Below, in pieces: positions 11,442-20,925 of a stretch of DNA of 64,000 nt (positions are counted from its first letter, which is position 1; every line of letters starts with the position of its first letter). The stretch lies in assembly GCF_028640845.1 (NCBI RefSeq), contig NC_080539.1, positions 194,689,436-194,753,435 of the forward strand, given 5' to 3'. Position numbers and translations under genes: made by a program. The notes under the pieces are model-generated. The model had not been told where the DNA came from and searched no databases. It was given only the letters and a program-made list of their open reading frames with translations. The stretch comes from Ahaetulla prasina (lineage: Eukaryota > Chordata > Lepidosauria > Squamata > Colubridae).

Positions 11442-13289
11442 GTGAGGTCTTTTACTAAGACCTACCTAGTGGCAATGGGGGAGGCAAAACGTTCGTACGT
11501 TTCCACTCTTATTGCATTGGCAGATAACCGCCCGGCCGCCTTGTTTCGGGTGACCCGTTCCCTCCTTCATCAGGGGGGACGGGATGACCCTTTACAAGGA
11601 CGAGCCGAGGAGTTTAACAGTTATCTATACGATAAAATCGTTCAGCTTCGGGATAGTTTGGACCAAAATTGCGATGATCCAACCGAGATGACAGAGACGC
11701 GTCTTGTAGAGGTTATTTGGGATGAGTTTGATTCTGTGGCTCTCGAGGACGTGGACAGGTTGCTGGGGAGGTTGCATGCAACTACATGTTTACTGGACCC
11801 GTGTCCTTCCTGGTTAGTGCTGGCTACCCAGGAAGTGACACGAGGCTGGCTCCAGGGGATTATAAATGCTTCTTTGTTGGAAGGGGTTTTCCCCACCGCC
11901 TTGAAAGAGGCAGTGGTGAGACCCCTCCTCAAGAAGCCTTCCCTGGACCCAGCTATTTTAGCGAATTATCGTCCAGTCTCCAACCTTCGCTTTGTGGCGA
12001 AGGTTGTAGAGAGTGTGGTTGCACGGCAGCTTCCCCGGTTCCTGGATGAAGCTGTCTATCTAGACCTGTTCCAGTCCGGCTTCCGACCCGGTTATAGCAC
12101 AGAGACGGCTTTGGTCGCGTTGGTTGATGACCTCTGGAGGGCCAGGGATAGGGGTTGTTCCTCTGCCTTGGTCCTGTTAGATCTCTCGGCGGCTTTTGAT
12201 ACCATTGACCATGGTATCCTGCTGCGCCGGTTGGAGGGATTGGGAGTGGGGGGCACCGTATATCGGTGGTTCTCCTCTTATCTCTCTGACCGGTCGCAGA
12301 CGGTGTTGACAGGGGGGCAGAGGTCGTCCGTGAGGCGCCTTACTTGTGAGGTGCCTCAGGGGTCGATTCTCTCGCCTCTCCTGTTCAACATCTATATGAA
12401 GCCGTTGGGGGAGGTCATCAGTGGTTTCAGGGTGAGTTATCATCTGTACGCTGATGATACTCAGCTGTACTTTTCCACCCCGGACCACCCCAACGAAGCT
12501 GTCGAAGTGCTGTCCTGGTGTTTGGAAGCCGTACGGGTCTGGATGAGGAAAAACAGACTCAAGCTCAATCCCTCCAAGACGGAGTGGCTGTGGATGCCGG
12601 CACCCCGGTACAGTCAGCTGCACCTACAGCTGGCTGTTGGGGGCGAGTTACTGGCCCCAAAGGAGGTGGTACGCAATCTGGGCGTCCTCCTGGATGGACG
12701 GCTGTCCTTTGATGAACACCTGACGGCTGTCTCCAGGAGGGCCTTTTACCAAGTTCACTTGGTTCGCCAGTTGCGGCCCTTCCTTGACCGGGATGCCTTA
12801 TGCACAGTCACTCACGCTCTGGTTACGTCTCGGTTGGATTATTGCAATGCTCTCTACATGGGGCTGCCATTGTGGTGCACCCGGAGACTGCAGTTAGTCC
12901 AGAACGTGGCTGCACGAGTAGTAATGGGAGCCACTCGTGGCTCCCATGTAACACCGCTACTACGCAGTTTGCACTGGCTTCCTGTGGTCTTTCGGGTGCG
13001 CTTCAAGATTTTGGTTATCACCTTTAAAGCGCCCATGGCTTGGGACCCGGTACTTACGAGACCGCCTGCTGTTACCTTATGCCTCCCACCGACCAGACGC
13101 TCCCACAGAGAGGGTCTTCTCAGGTGCCGTCCGCCAAACAATGTCGGCTGGCGGCCCCCAGGAGTAGGGCCTTCTGTTGGAACCCCGACGCTCTGGAATG
13201 AACTTCCCCTGGCTTACGCCAAGTACCTGATCTTGGACCTTCGCCGTGAGCTGAAAACACATCTATTTATTCAAGCGGGACTGGCATAA
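11442..13289 (+). CDS. LINE A ORF2 reverse transcriptase domain (615 codons open)
   Basis: This is a continuous frame for the reverse transcriptase and C-terminal part of a non-LTR retrotransposon ORF2. Motifs in order: NYRPVSNL at about residue 174; motif [14 protein letters not shown] (catalytic Asp near residue 253); motif [12 protein letters not shown] near 303; motif C YADDTQLY with the catalytic Asp pair near 337-338; then a thumb/C-terminal region ending LIFQAGLA-like. Near the end, the region from about residue 530 is shifted relative to copies B and D (VITFKAPMAWDPVLT instead of the expected [12 protein letters not shown]), so small indels at 13030-13200 have scrambled part of the C-terminus. 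The first Met is only where the frame opens; the true start is in the endonuclease part. Probably inactive. Confidence 0.75.
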   Translation: MRSFTKTYLVAMGEAKRSYVSTLIALADNRPAALFRVTRSLLHQGGRDDPLQGRAEEFNSYLYDKIVQLRDSLDQNCDDPTEMTETRLVEVIWDEFDSVALEDVDRLLGRLHATTCLLDPCPSWLVLATQEVTRGWLQGIINASLLEGVFPTALKEAVVRPLLKKPSLDPAILANYRPVSNLRFVAKVVESVVARQLPRFLDEAVYLDLFQSGFRPGYSTETALVALVDDLWRARDRGCSSALVLLDLSAAFDTIDHGILLRRLEGLGVGGTVYRWFSSYLSDRSQTVLTGGQRSSVRRLTCEVPQGSILSPLLFNIYMKPLGEVISGFRVSYHLYADDTQLYFSTPDHPNEAVEVLSWCLEAVRVWMRKNRLKLNPSKTEWLWMPAPRYSQLHLQLAVGGELLAPKEVVRNLGVLLDGRLSFDEHLTAVSRRAFYQVHLVRQLRPFLDRDALCTVTHALVTSRLDYCNALYMGLPLWCTRRLQLVQNVAARVVMGATRGSHVTPLLRSLHWLPVVFRVRFKILVITFKAPMAWDPVLTRPPAVTLCLPPTRRSHREGLLRCRPPNNVGWRPPGVGPSVGTPTLWNELPLAYAKYLILDLRRELKTHLFIQAGLA

Positions 13290-13444
13290 TATTGTTAATA
13301 TTGTTATTAATTTTAAATTGGGTTTTTATTGCCTTAGGGTTTTTTAACTTTTTAAAAATTTTAATATTGGCCTTTTGCAATTTGCTTAGTTTTAAATTTT
13401 GGTTTTAAATTGTATGTATATCAACTTTTATTTTTGGCTGTACA

Positions 13445-13473
13445 CCGCCCTGAGTCCTTCGGGAGAAGGGCGG
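13445..13473 (+). other. 3'-terminal hairpin of the L2/L3-type LINE
   Basis: CCGCCCT and AGGGCGG form a perfect 7-bp stem around a 15-nt loop. The same hairpin occurs at 18755-18783, 24041-24069, about 29998-30026 (stem changed to AGGGCAG) and, inverted, near 63631-63662. A conserved 3' stem-loop is expected where the encoded reverse transcriptase recognises its RNA. The tails of SINEs at 44337-44612 and 45463-45739 carry a close relative. Confidence 0.7.
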
Positions 13474-13515
13474 TATAAAAATTTAATAAATAGATAGAAA
13501 TAAAAATAGATATGA

Positions 13516-13800
13516 TAACAAGTACCTGGAATTGCACTTCCAACATTTGGCGGACATATTGTTAAACATTTTTGCTAGACTTGCCGATAGCAAATGCCAC
13601 CTATAAAACATTTTATAAAGATTTTCCTTATATGCAATAGCCATTGTCAGTTTATAATTCCTATCCCAAAGTTTTTGCCATTTATCTAATTCTATAGTGT
13701 AGCCATAGTTTTTTGACCATATTATCATTGTTTCTTTTATTTGTTCATCTTCCATTTTAAAGCTTAAAATTAACATTGCCCTTGGCAACAGTTTTAACAC
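13516..13800 (-). pseudogene. L1 ORF2 fragment (right half of split L1), unit 1
   Basis: The minus-strand frame reads IIWSKNYGYTIELDKWQKLW, then FYRWHLLSASLAKMFN, then SAKCWKC, the typical L1-clade ORF2 region just before the 'MWW' motif. It continues directly, after removal of LINE copy A, into the fragment at 8260-8882. The L1 is 5'-truncated near 13800. The same fragment recurs in the tandem units at about 18825-19110 and 24112-24396. Confidence 0.8.
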
Positions 13801-14259
13801 AGCAGAGAGAGAAGCATTTCATAGCAAAAATGTTTCCTGGGAAAGCTAGCAGAACCTACTTTGACTGAAATACATGAGTTGAGACTGATTTATTGCAAGC
13901 TGCTGTTCCATTGTGATGAGCCAGTTGAGCCAGATTTAATGTCGGAGCACAGTTGTAGGATTTGATTAATAGGAATCAATATCCTTAATATATAGATGAA
14001 TATGCCAAGTTCATAATTTATACGTGCATGACTATCACTAGTGGTTAATTTATGTAGCCTCCCTCAATCTGGTCACCCCAGGAAATGCTGAATCTATAGC
14101 TGTCGCAATTTCCTGACAGAGGGGACAGTAGATGTTCTGGGAACACTAATCCTAGTGTGTTTGAAGAGCACTCAATTATGAATTCATATCTTCAATGTTT
14201 TGTTAATACTGATATAATGATTTCATTTCTAGTAATGGAAAAAAGGTTAGACTTTAAGT

Positions 14260-14588
14260 CAGTGGTGAAATCCAATTTTTTTTACTACCGGTTCTGTGGG
14301 CGTGGCTTGGTCGATGTGGCAGGGGAAGGATACTGCAAAATCTCCATCCCCACCCCACATTCCAGGGAAAGGGTACTGCAAAATCCCCATTCCCTCCCCA
14401 CTCCTGGGAGAAGGATATTGCAAAATCCCCATTCCCTCCCCACTCCTGGGGGAAGGATATTGCAAAATCTCCATTCCCACCCCACTTTGGGGCCAGCCAG
14501 AGGTGGCATTTGCCGGTTCTCTGAACTGCTCAAAATTTCTGCTACCGGTTCTCTGGAACCTGTCAGAACCTGCTGGATTTCACCCCTG
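14260..14588. mobile_element. hAT MITE, family 4 (329 bp) with internal 42-bp repeats, unit 1
   Basis: The ends are CAGTGGTGAAATCC and GGATTTCACCCCTG, near-perfect inverted repeats. The target duplication is CTTTAAGT (14252-14259) versus CTTTATGT (14589-14596). The interior holds four copies of a 42-bp repeat (about 14322-14489, core GATATTGCAAAATCCCCATT). Because 42 is divisible by three, it stays open on both strands (a minus-strand 14-residue repeat containing GREWGFCNI); this is a composition effect, not a gene. Confidence 0.88.
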
Positions 14589-14751
14589 CTTTATGTGGCA
14601 TTTATTGCATCTAAAAGTTTATGCACAGATTCCAAGACTATGCTAGAATTACAAACATGGGAACTAGAGAAGTCAAAAGACATGGTTTTTTTATTTGATT
14701 TTGTTTTATTTTATTTACTAGGTTTTTTTTAATCCCATCTTTATTATGTTT

Positions 14752-14960
14752 GTAAGTAATTCACGGTGCTGAATGTACATCATATTCCTTCCTCTTCCTA
14801 TTTTCTCCTCAACAACAACCCTGTGAGGTGGGTTGGGCTGAGAGAGAGTGACTGGTCCAAAGTCACCCAACCAGCTTTCATGCCTAAAATGGGACTAGAA
14901 CTCACTGTCTCCTGCTTTTTTAGTCTGGTGCTTTAATCACTAAACCAAACCGGCTCTCTT
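14752..14960 (-). repeat. tRNA-derived SINE (family S1), unit 1
   Basis: Minus-strand copy: the inverted body CACCTCACAGGG and the GGCTGGGTGACTTTGG block are visible, with a tRNA-like head ending near 14960. Copied in unit 2 at 20060-20272. Confidence 0.7.
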
Positions 14961-15039
14961 ATTAGTCTCCTTCCTCATGTGCATAGGACTCCTGGAGAAA
15001 TGTTGCACTTACTTACTTACCGGTACTTGCTTACTTACT

Positions 15040-15262
15040 TGCTTATTTTTCTGCTTTCAAGTCAGTTTTGACTCCTGATGATTATCTGGGCTAGTCCCTG
15101 CAGTTTTGTTGGCAAGATTTTGCAAGTGGCTTCCCATTGCCTCCTTCCTAAAGTTGAGAGAGAATGACTGGGCCAGGATTGCCTTAATGTCCAAGGCGGG
15201 ACATAATCATCTCCTGGTTTGTATCCTGATGCCTTAACCACTATACCAAATTGGCGCTCTGT
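15040..15262 (-). repeat. tRNA-derived SINE-like repeat, unit 1
   Basis: The minus-strand head (from 15262) reads like a tRNA A box, GCCAATTTGGTATAGTGG, followed by a B-box-like region. The body contains GGGAAGCCACTTGCAAAATC. It is preceded on the plus strand by a (TTAC)n run at 15007-15047. Copied in unit 2 at about 20350-20568. Confidence 0.55.
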
Positions 15263-15614
15263 GTTTATTTTGGTTTAATTTTGTTGGACTGAAATGTACT
15301 TCTACAGTATTTTCAATTTATCTGGTCATATTATAATGTTCAAGTTGATTATTTTGCATGGTCATTTGTAATTAAATGAATACATGATAATGAGATCATC
15401 AATTTATTGTCAGATGAAAATAAAAAGATTTCTATGGAGATTGGACAAGTTGACAACTACATAGGTGGAAAGTTAGCTAAGACTTTCATAAGCTGCAGGT
15501 TTATTATATATCCCTGTTTTAGGAGACTAGCAAAGGTAATGACTTAATATGCTGTTCAGTCTTTTCTTGAAGAATTCAAGGAGCCATAGCTAAGCTGATG
15601 TCATTTCGGAGGTT

Positions 15615-17414
15615 ATGGGGGGGGAGTGTGTTCCTTTTAGTGAGGGTGGTCCTATTTGTACGGTAAGTGGGAGGGGCAGATATGGCGGAAGTGGGGGATC
15701 ATATCGTTTTGTGGGGGCGCGCGCTCGATGTTTACAGGCGATTGCGCGCCCCGATCCCTCTGACTTGTCCCGTTCCCCGGATGGTCAAGACCCTCAGAGC
15801 CTGGGCCTTCGGCTTATGTTATGCAACGCACGGTCCGTGGTCAATAAGGCCCCCCTAATATACGATCTTATTCAGGGGGGCGCCGCGGATCTTATAGGCG
15901 TTACGGAAACCTGGTTGGGCACTGAAGGGGGCGTGCCCCTTGTTGAAATGTGCCCACCGGGTTTCCGTGCATTCCATCAGCCGAGGGCTCAGGGTAGGGG
16001 TGGGGGGGTGGCGGTTGTGATTAGAGAGAGCCTGGAGCCGAGGGAGACCACTGTACCTCAGATTGCCGGGTGTGAATCCCTCTTTGTGAGATGGGGTCAT
16101 AGGTGTCAGATGGGCTTGCTGATCGCGTACCTGGCTCCTTGCTGCGTGACAGCTGCCCTGCCCGAGCTCCTGGAGGTGCTTGCTGGGGTGGCAGTAGAGA
16201 CCCCCAGACTTTTAGTCATGGGGGACTTTAACTTGCCATCTTCCGGCTCGTCATCGACAGCAGCTCGGGAGTTCACGGCTTCCATGACGGCCTTGGACCT
16301 GACTCAAGTAGTTGATGGCCCTACTCACATTGGGGGTGGCACACTGGACTTGATTTTTATCTCTGGTCAGTGGTTGAAGGATCTGGACTTGAAGGAAATA
16401 GTCACTGAACCTTTGTCATGGTCAGATCACTCTCTCCTTCGCCTGGACTTACTGACCGCCATTCAACACCGCAGGGAGACGGAACCAATACGTTGGTTCC
16501 GTCCCAGGCGCCTGGTGGACCCGGAGAGGTTCCGGACGGAGCTTGGGCCATTTCCTGAGGGTCTGGCTCACGGCACGGCTGAGGAACTTGTCGCGGCTTG
16601 GGAACGGGCCGCGGTGGGGGCCTTAGACTGTGTCGTGCCTTTGCGGCCTCTGACCCGGCGCAGGTCCCAACCGGCTCCTTGGTTCTCCGAGGAGCTGAGG
16701 GGGATGAAACGCCGGAGAAGACGCCTAGAGAGTTCCTGGAGGTCTAGCCGTTCAGAGGCTGATCGGACACTAGTGAGGTCCTATAATAGGACCTACCTAG
16801 TGGCACTGAGGGAAGCGAGGCGTTGCTACGCCTCCTCCCTCATTGCGTCGGCAGATAACCGCCCAGCCGCCCTGTTTCGGGTGACTCGTTCCCTCCTTCA
16901 CCAGGGGGAGCGGGATGACCCGTTACAGGGACGTGCTGAGGAGTTTAACGGTTATCTATACGATAAAATCGTTCAGCTTCGGGACGGTCTGGACCAAAAT
17001 TGCGGTGATTCAGGTGGGACGTCTGAGGGTGGTCTTGGTGACATTGTTTGGGATGAGTTTGACCCTGTGGCTCCCGAGGACATGGACAGGTTGTTGGGTA
17101 GGTTGAATGCCACCACGTGTTTACTGGACCCGTGCCCCTCCTGGTTGGTGCTGGCCACTCAGGAAGTGACACGAGGCTGGCTCCAGGCGATTACGAGCGC
17201 TTCTTTGTTGGAGGGAGTCTTTCCGGCCGCCTTGAAAGAGGCGGTGGTGAGGCCCCTCCTCAAGAAGCCTTCCCTGGACCCGGCTGTTTCAGGTAATTAT
17301 CGTCCGGTCTCCAACCTTCGCTTCGCGGCGAAGGTTGTAGAGAGTATGGTGGCATATCAGTTTCCCCTACACCTGGATGAAACTGTCCGGTTTCCGGCCC
17401 GGTTACAGCACTGA
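15615..17414 (+). CDS. LINE B ORF2, endonuclease plus start of reverse transcriptase (599 codons)
   Basis: This is the best-preserved endonuclease in the window. Residues about 60-80 hold [17 protein letters not shown]; the catalytic Glu is in VTETWLG near residue 98; GDFN is near 203-206; the SDH motif is near 270. The connecting region follows, with an Arg/Glu-rich helix [13 protein letters not shown], then [15 protein letters not shown]. The frame then runs out at 17414 because about 20 bp are missing at about 17387 relative to copy C. The missing piece encodes the YLDPFQS part of reverse transcriptase block 1. The Met at 15615 is just the first in frame, overlapping the insertion junction. 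It would act as a target-site nickase if expressed as part of the full protein. Confidence 0.8.
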   Translation: MGGECVPFSEGGPICTVSGRGRYGGSGGSYRFVGARARCLQAIARPDPSDLSRSPDGQDPQSLGLRLMLCNARSVVNKAPLIYDLIQGGAADLIGVTETWLGTEGGVPLVEMCPPGFRAFHQPRAQGRGGGVAVVIRESLEPRETTVPQIAGCESLFVRWGHRCQMGLLIAYLAPCCVTAALPELLEVLAGVAVETPRLLVMGDFNLPSSGSSSTAAREFTASMTALDLTQVVDGPTHIGGGTLDLIFISGQWLKDLDLKEIVTEPLSWSDHSLLRLDLLTAIQHRRETEPIRWFRPRRLVDPERFRTELGPFPEGLAHGTAEELVAAWERAAVGALDCVVPLRPLTRRRSQPAPWFSEELRGMKRRRRRLESSWRSSRSEADRTLVRSYNRTYLVALREARRCYASSLIASADNRPAALFRVTRSLLHQGERDDPLQGRAEEFNGYLYDKIVQLRDGLDQNCGDSGGTSEGGLGDIVWDEFDPVAPEDMDRLLGRLNATTCLLDPCPSWLVLATQEVTRGWLQAITSASLLEGVFPAALKEAVVRPLLKKPSLDPAVSGNYRPVSNLRFAAKVVESMVAYQFPLHLDETVRFPARLQH

Positions 17415-18609
17415 GACGGCTTTGGTCGCATTGGTGGATGATCTTTGGAGGGCCAGGGATAGGGGTTGTTCCTCTGCCCTGGTCCTATTAGACCTCTCAG
17501 CGGCTTTTGATACCATCAACCATGGTATCCTGCTGCGCCGGTTGGAGGGATTGGGAGTGGGGGGCACTGTATATCGGTGGTTCTCCTCTTATCTCTCTGA
17601 CCGGTCGCAGACGGTGTTGACAGGGGGGCAGAGGTCGTCCGCGAGGCGCCTTACTTGTGAGGTGCCTCAGGGGTCGATTCTCTCGCCTCTCCTGTTCAAC
17701 ATCTATATGAAGCCGTTGGGGGAGGTCATCAGTGGTTTCAGGGTGAGTTATCATCTGTACGCTGATGATACTCAGCTGTACTTTTCCACCCCGGACCACC
17801 CCAACGAAGCTGTCGAAGTGCTGTCCTGGTGTTTGGAAGCCGTACGGGTCTGGATGGGGAAAAACAGACTCAAGCTCAATCCCTCCAAGACGGAGTGGCT
17901 GTGGATGCCGGCACCCCGGTACAGTCAGCTGCACCTACAGCTGGCTGTTGGGGGCGAGTTACTGGCCCCAAAGGAGGTGGTACACAATCTGGGCGTCCTC
18001 CTGGATGGACGGCTGTCCTTTGATGAACACCTGACGGCTGTCTCCAGGAGGGCCTTTTACCAAGTTCGCTTGGTTCGCCAGTTGCGGCCCTTCCTTGACC
18101 GGGATGCCTTATGCACAGTCACTCACGCTCTGGTTACGTCTCGGTTGGATTATTGCAATGCTCTCTACATGGGGCTGCCATTGAGGTGCACCCGGAGACT
18201 GCAGTTAGTCCAGAATGCGGCTGCACGAGTAGTAATGGGAGCCACTCGTGGCTCCCATGTAACACCACTACTACGCAGTTTGCACTGGCTTCCTGTGGTC
18301 TTTCGGGTGCGCTTCAAGATTTTGGTTACCACCTTTAAAGCGCTCCATGGCTTGGGACCCGGGTACTTACGAGACCGCCTGCTGTTATTTTATGCCTCCC
18401 ACCGACCCGTACGCTCCCACAGAGAGGGTCTTCTCAGGGTGCCGTCCGCCAAACAATGTCGGCTGGCGGCCCCCAGGAGTAGGGCCTTCTCTGTTGGAGC
18501 CCCGACGCTCTGGAATGAACTTCCCCCTGGCTTACGCCAAGTACCTGATCTTCGGACCTTTCGCCGTGAGCTGAAAACACATCTATTTATCCAAGCGGGA
18601 CTAGCATAA
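17377..18609 (+). CDS. LINE B ORF2, reverse transcriptase to C-terminus (410 codons)
   Basis: This continues the previous protein in another frame after the roughly 20-bp deletion. It starts [19 protein letters not shown], then motif [14 protein letters not shown], motif [12 protein letters not shown] and motif C YADDTQLY. The C-terminal part is intact and ends with [16 protein letters not shown] and [12 protein letters not shown] before the stop at 18609. The C-terminus is complete here, unlike copy A, where it is scrambled. All catalytic Asp residues are present. As annotated, this is half of an ORF2 broken once. Confidence 0.8.
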   Translation: MKLSGFRPGYSTETALVALVDDLWRARDRGCSSALVLLDLSAAFDTINHGILLRRLEGLGVGGTVYRWFSSYLSDRSQTVLTGGQRSSARRLTCEVPQGSILSPLLFNIYMKPLGEVISGFRVSYHLYADDTQLYFSTPDHPNEAVEVLSWCLEAVRVWMGKNRLKLNPSKTEWLWMPAPRYSQLHLQLAVGGELLAPKEVVHNLGVLLDGRLSFDEHLTAVSRRAFYQVRLVRQLRPFLDRDALCTVTHALVTSRLDYCNALYMGLPLRCTRRLQLVQNAAARVVMGATRGSHVTPLLRSLHWLPVVFRVRFKILVTTFKALHGLGPGYLRDRLLLFYASHRPVRSHREGLLRVPSAKQCRLAAPRSRAFSVGAPTLWNELPPGLRQVPDLRTFRRELKTHLFIQAGLA

Positions 18610-18824
18610 TATTGTTATTAATTTTAAATTGGGTTTTTATTGCCTTAGGGTTTTTAACTTTTTTAAAATTTTAATATTGGCCTTTTGCAATTTGCTTAGT
18701 TTTAAATTTTGGTTTTAAATTGTATGTATATCAACTTTTATTTTTGGCTGTACACCGCCCTGAGTCCTTCGGGAGAAGGGCGGTATAAAAATTTAATAAA
18801 TAGATAGAAATAAAAATAGATATG

Positions 18825-19110
18825 ATAACAAGTACCTGGAATTGCACTTCCAACATTTGGCGGACATATTGTTAAACATTTTTGCTAGACTTGCCGATAG
18901 CAAATGCCACCTATAAAACATTTTATAAAGATTTTCCTTATATGCAATAGCCATTGTCAGTTTATAATTCCTATCCCAAAGTTTTTGCCATTTATCTAAT
19001 TCTATAGTGTAGCCATAGTTTTTTGACCATATTATCATTGTTTCTTTTATTTGTTCATCTTCCATTTTAAAGCTTAAAATTAACATTGCCCTTGGCAACA
19101 GTTTTAACAC
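18825..19110 (-). pseudogene. L1 ORF2 fragment, unit 2
   Basis: Duplicate of the fragment at 13516-13800, with the same SAKCWKC motif. It arose by the tandem duplication, not by a new L1 insertion. Confidence 0.8.
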
Positions 19111-19567
19111 AGCAGAGAGAAGCATTTCATAGCAAAAATGTTTCCTGGGAAAGCTAGCAGAACCTACTTTGACTGAAATACATGAGTTGAGACTGATTTA
19201 TTGCAAGCTGCTGTTCCATTGTGATGAGCCAGTTGAGCCAGATTTAATGTCGGAGCACAGTTGTAGGATTTGATTAATAGGAATCAATATCCTTAATATA
19301 TAGATGAATATGCCAAGTTCATAATTTATACGTGCATGACTATCACTAGTGGTTAATTTATGTAGCCTCCCTCAATCTGGTCACCCCAGGAAATGCTGAA
19401 TCTATAGCTGTCGCAATTTCCTGACAGAGAGGACAGTAGATGTTCTGGGAACACTAATCCTAGTGTGTTTGAAGAGCACTCAATTATGAATTCATATCTT
19501 CAATGTTTTGTTAATACTGATATAATGATTTCATTTCTAGTAATGGAAAAAAGGTTAGACTTTAAGT

Positions 19568-19896
19568 CAGTGGTGAAATCCAATTTTTTTTACTACCGGT
19601 TCTGTGGGCGTGGCTTGGTCGATGTGGCAGGGGAAGGATACTGCAAAATCTCCATCCCCACCCCACATTCCAGGGAAAGGGTACTGCAAAATCCCCATTC
19701 CCTCCCCACTCCTGGGAGAAGGATATTGCAAAATCCCCATTCCCTCCCCACTCCTGGGGGAAGGATATTGCAAAATCTCCATTCCCACCCCACTTTGGGG
19801 CCAGCCAGAGGTGGTATTTGCCGGTTCTCTGAACTGCTCAAAATTTCTGCTACCGGTTCTCTGGAACCTGTCAGAAACTGCTGGATTTCACCCCTG
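19568..19896. mobile_element. hAT MITE, family 4, unit 2
   Basis: Duplicate of 14260-14588, including its 42-bp internal repeats and the same 8-bp flanks (CTTTAAGT/CTTTATGT). It was therefore copied with the unit. Confidence 0.88.
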
Positions 19897-20059
19897 CTTT
19901 ATGTGGCATTTATTGCATCTAAAAGTTTATGCACAGATTCCAAGACTATGCTAGAATTACAAACATGGGAACTAGAGAAGTCAAAAGACATGGTTTTTTT
20001 ATTTGATTTTGTTTTATTTTATTTACTAGGTTTTTTTTAATCCCATCTTTATTATGTTT

Positions 20060-20272
20060 GTAAGTAATTCACGGTGCTGAATGTACATCATATTCCTTCC
20101 TCTTCCTATTTTCTCCTCAACAACAACCCTGTGAGGTGGGTTGGGCTGAGAGAGAGTGACTGGTCCAAAGTCACCCAACCAGCTTTCATGCCTAAAATGG
20201 GACTAGAACTCACTGTCTCCTGCTTTTTTTTAGTCTGGTGCTTTAATCACTAAACCAAACCGGCTCTCTTAT
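20060..20272 (-). repeat. tRNA-derived SINE (family S1), unit 2
   Basis: Duplicate of 14752-14960. It differs by a longer T run at about 20224-20231. Confidence 0.7.
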
Positions 20273-20349
20273 TAGTCTCCCTTCCTCATGTGCATAGGAC
20301 TCCTGGAGAAATGTTGCACTTACTTACTTACCGGTACTTGCTTACTTAC

Positions 20350-20568
20350 TTGCTTATTTTTCTGCTTTCAAGTCAGTTTTGACTCCTGATGATTATCTGG
20401 GCTAGTCCCTGCAGTTTTGTTGGCAAGATTTTGCAAGTGGCTTCCCATTGCCTCCTTCCTAAAGTTGAGAGAGAATGACTGGGCCAGGATTGCCTTAATG
20501 TCCAAGGCGGGACATAATCATCTCCTGGTTTGTATCCTGATGCCTTAACCACTATACCAAATTGGCAC
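20350..20568 (-). repeat. tRNA-derived SINE-like repeat, unit 2
   Basis: Duplicate of 15040-15262. Confidence 0.55.
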
Positions 20569-20925
20569 TCTGTGTTTATTTTGGTTTAATTTTGTTGGAC
20601 TGAAATGTACTTCTACAGTATTTTCAATTTATCTGGTCATATTATAATGTTCAAGTTGACTATTTTGCATGGTCATTTGTAATTAAATGAATACATGATA
20701 ATGAGATCATCAATTTATTGTCAGATGAAAATAAAAAGATTTCTATGGAGATTGGACAAGTTGACAACTACATAGGTGGAAAGTTAGCTAAGACTTTCAT
20801 AAGCTGCAGGTTTATTATATATCCCTGTTTTAGGAGACTAGCAAAGGTAATGACTTAATATGCTGTTCAGTCTTTTCTTGAAGAATTCAAGGAGCCATAG
20901 CTAAGCTGATGTCATTTCGGAGGTT

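Larger units (their letters stand above)
8884..13515 (+). mobile_element. L2/L3-type (CR1-superfamily) LINE copy A, longest copy with 5' UTR
   Basis: This is a 4.6-kb non-LTR retrotransposon: a GC-rich 5' UTR (8884 to about 10330), a broken endonuclease-reverse transcriptase frame (10372-13289), and a 3' UTR ending in a hairpin (CCGCCCT 13445-13451 pairing with AGGGCGG 13467-13473) and an AATAAATA-like tail. It sits inside an L1 copy (minus strand), whose ORF2 resumes at about 13516. The reverse transcriptase core has the L2-like wording [17 protein letters not shown] and YADDTQLY, unlike the CR1 copies elsewhere in the window. No separate ORF1 was recognised in the 5' region. Frameshifts make it non-autonomous as read. 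Confidence 0.85.
13442..15614. repeat. Tandem unit flank 1 (3' flank of LINE copy A)
   Basis: This roughly 2.1-kb non-LINE segment contains the L1 fragment, a hAT MITE with an internal minisatellite, two tRNA-SINEs and about 350 bp of single-copy-looking DNA (15262-15610). It is repeated almost base for base at 18750-20922 and, for its first 660 bp, at 24036-24715. The offset is about 5308 bp from flank 1 to flank 2 and about 5286 bp from flank 2 to flank 3. Differences are scattered single substitutions (for example 15245 g versus a) and tiny indels, implying a recent origin. Confidence 0.9.
15614..18805 (+). mobile_element. L2/L3-type LINE copy B (tandem unit 2), mosaic
   Basis: 5'-truncated copy, lacking the long 5' UTR of copy A. 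It starts abruptly after the flank sequence GTCATTTCGGAGGTTATG and ends in the hairpin (18755-18783) and AATAAATA tail. Up to about 17.4-17.5 kb its sequence matches copy C more closely than A. From about 17.5 kb to the end it is almost identical to A, including the flank beyond. This makes it a recombinant between two LINE variants. Confidence 0.85.
18750..20922. repeat. Tandem unit flank 2
   Basis: Near-identical copy of 13442-15614. It includes the L1 ORF2 fragment (18825-19110), the family-4 hAT MITE (19568-19896), the S1 SINE (20060-20272), the second SINE (20350-20568) and the single-copy-like tail ending GTCATTTCGGAGGTTATG. Confidence 0.9.

Noticed and set aside
11642..13262. Minus-strand frames opposite the LINE reverse transcriptases (also at 16945-17934, 22205-22856 and 28218-29717)
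   Set aside because: They are shadows of ORF2 on the opposite strand and recur with each copy.
14259..14533. Repeat protein-like frames (GREWGFCNI and SPLLGEGYCKI)
   Set aside because: They are produced by a 42-bp minisatellite inside a MITE, present identically in unit 2.
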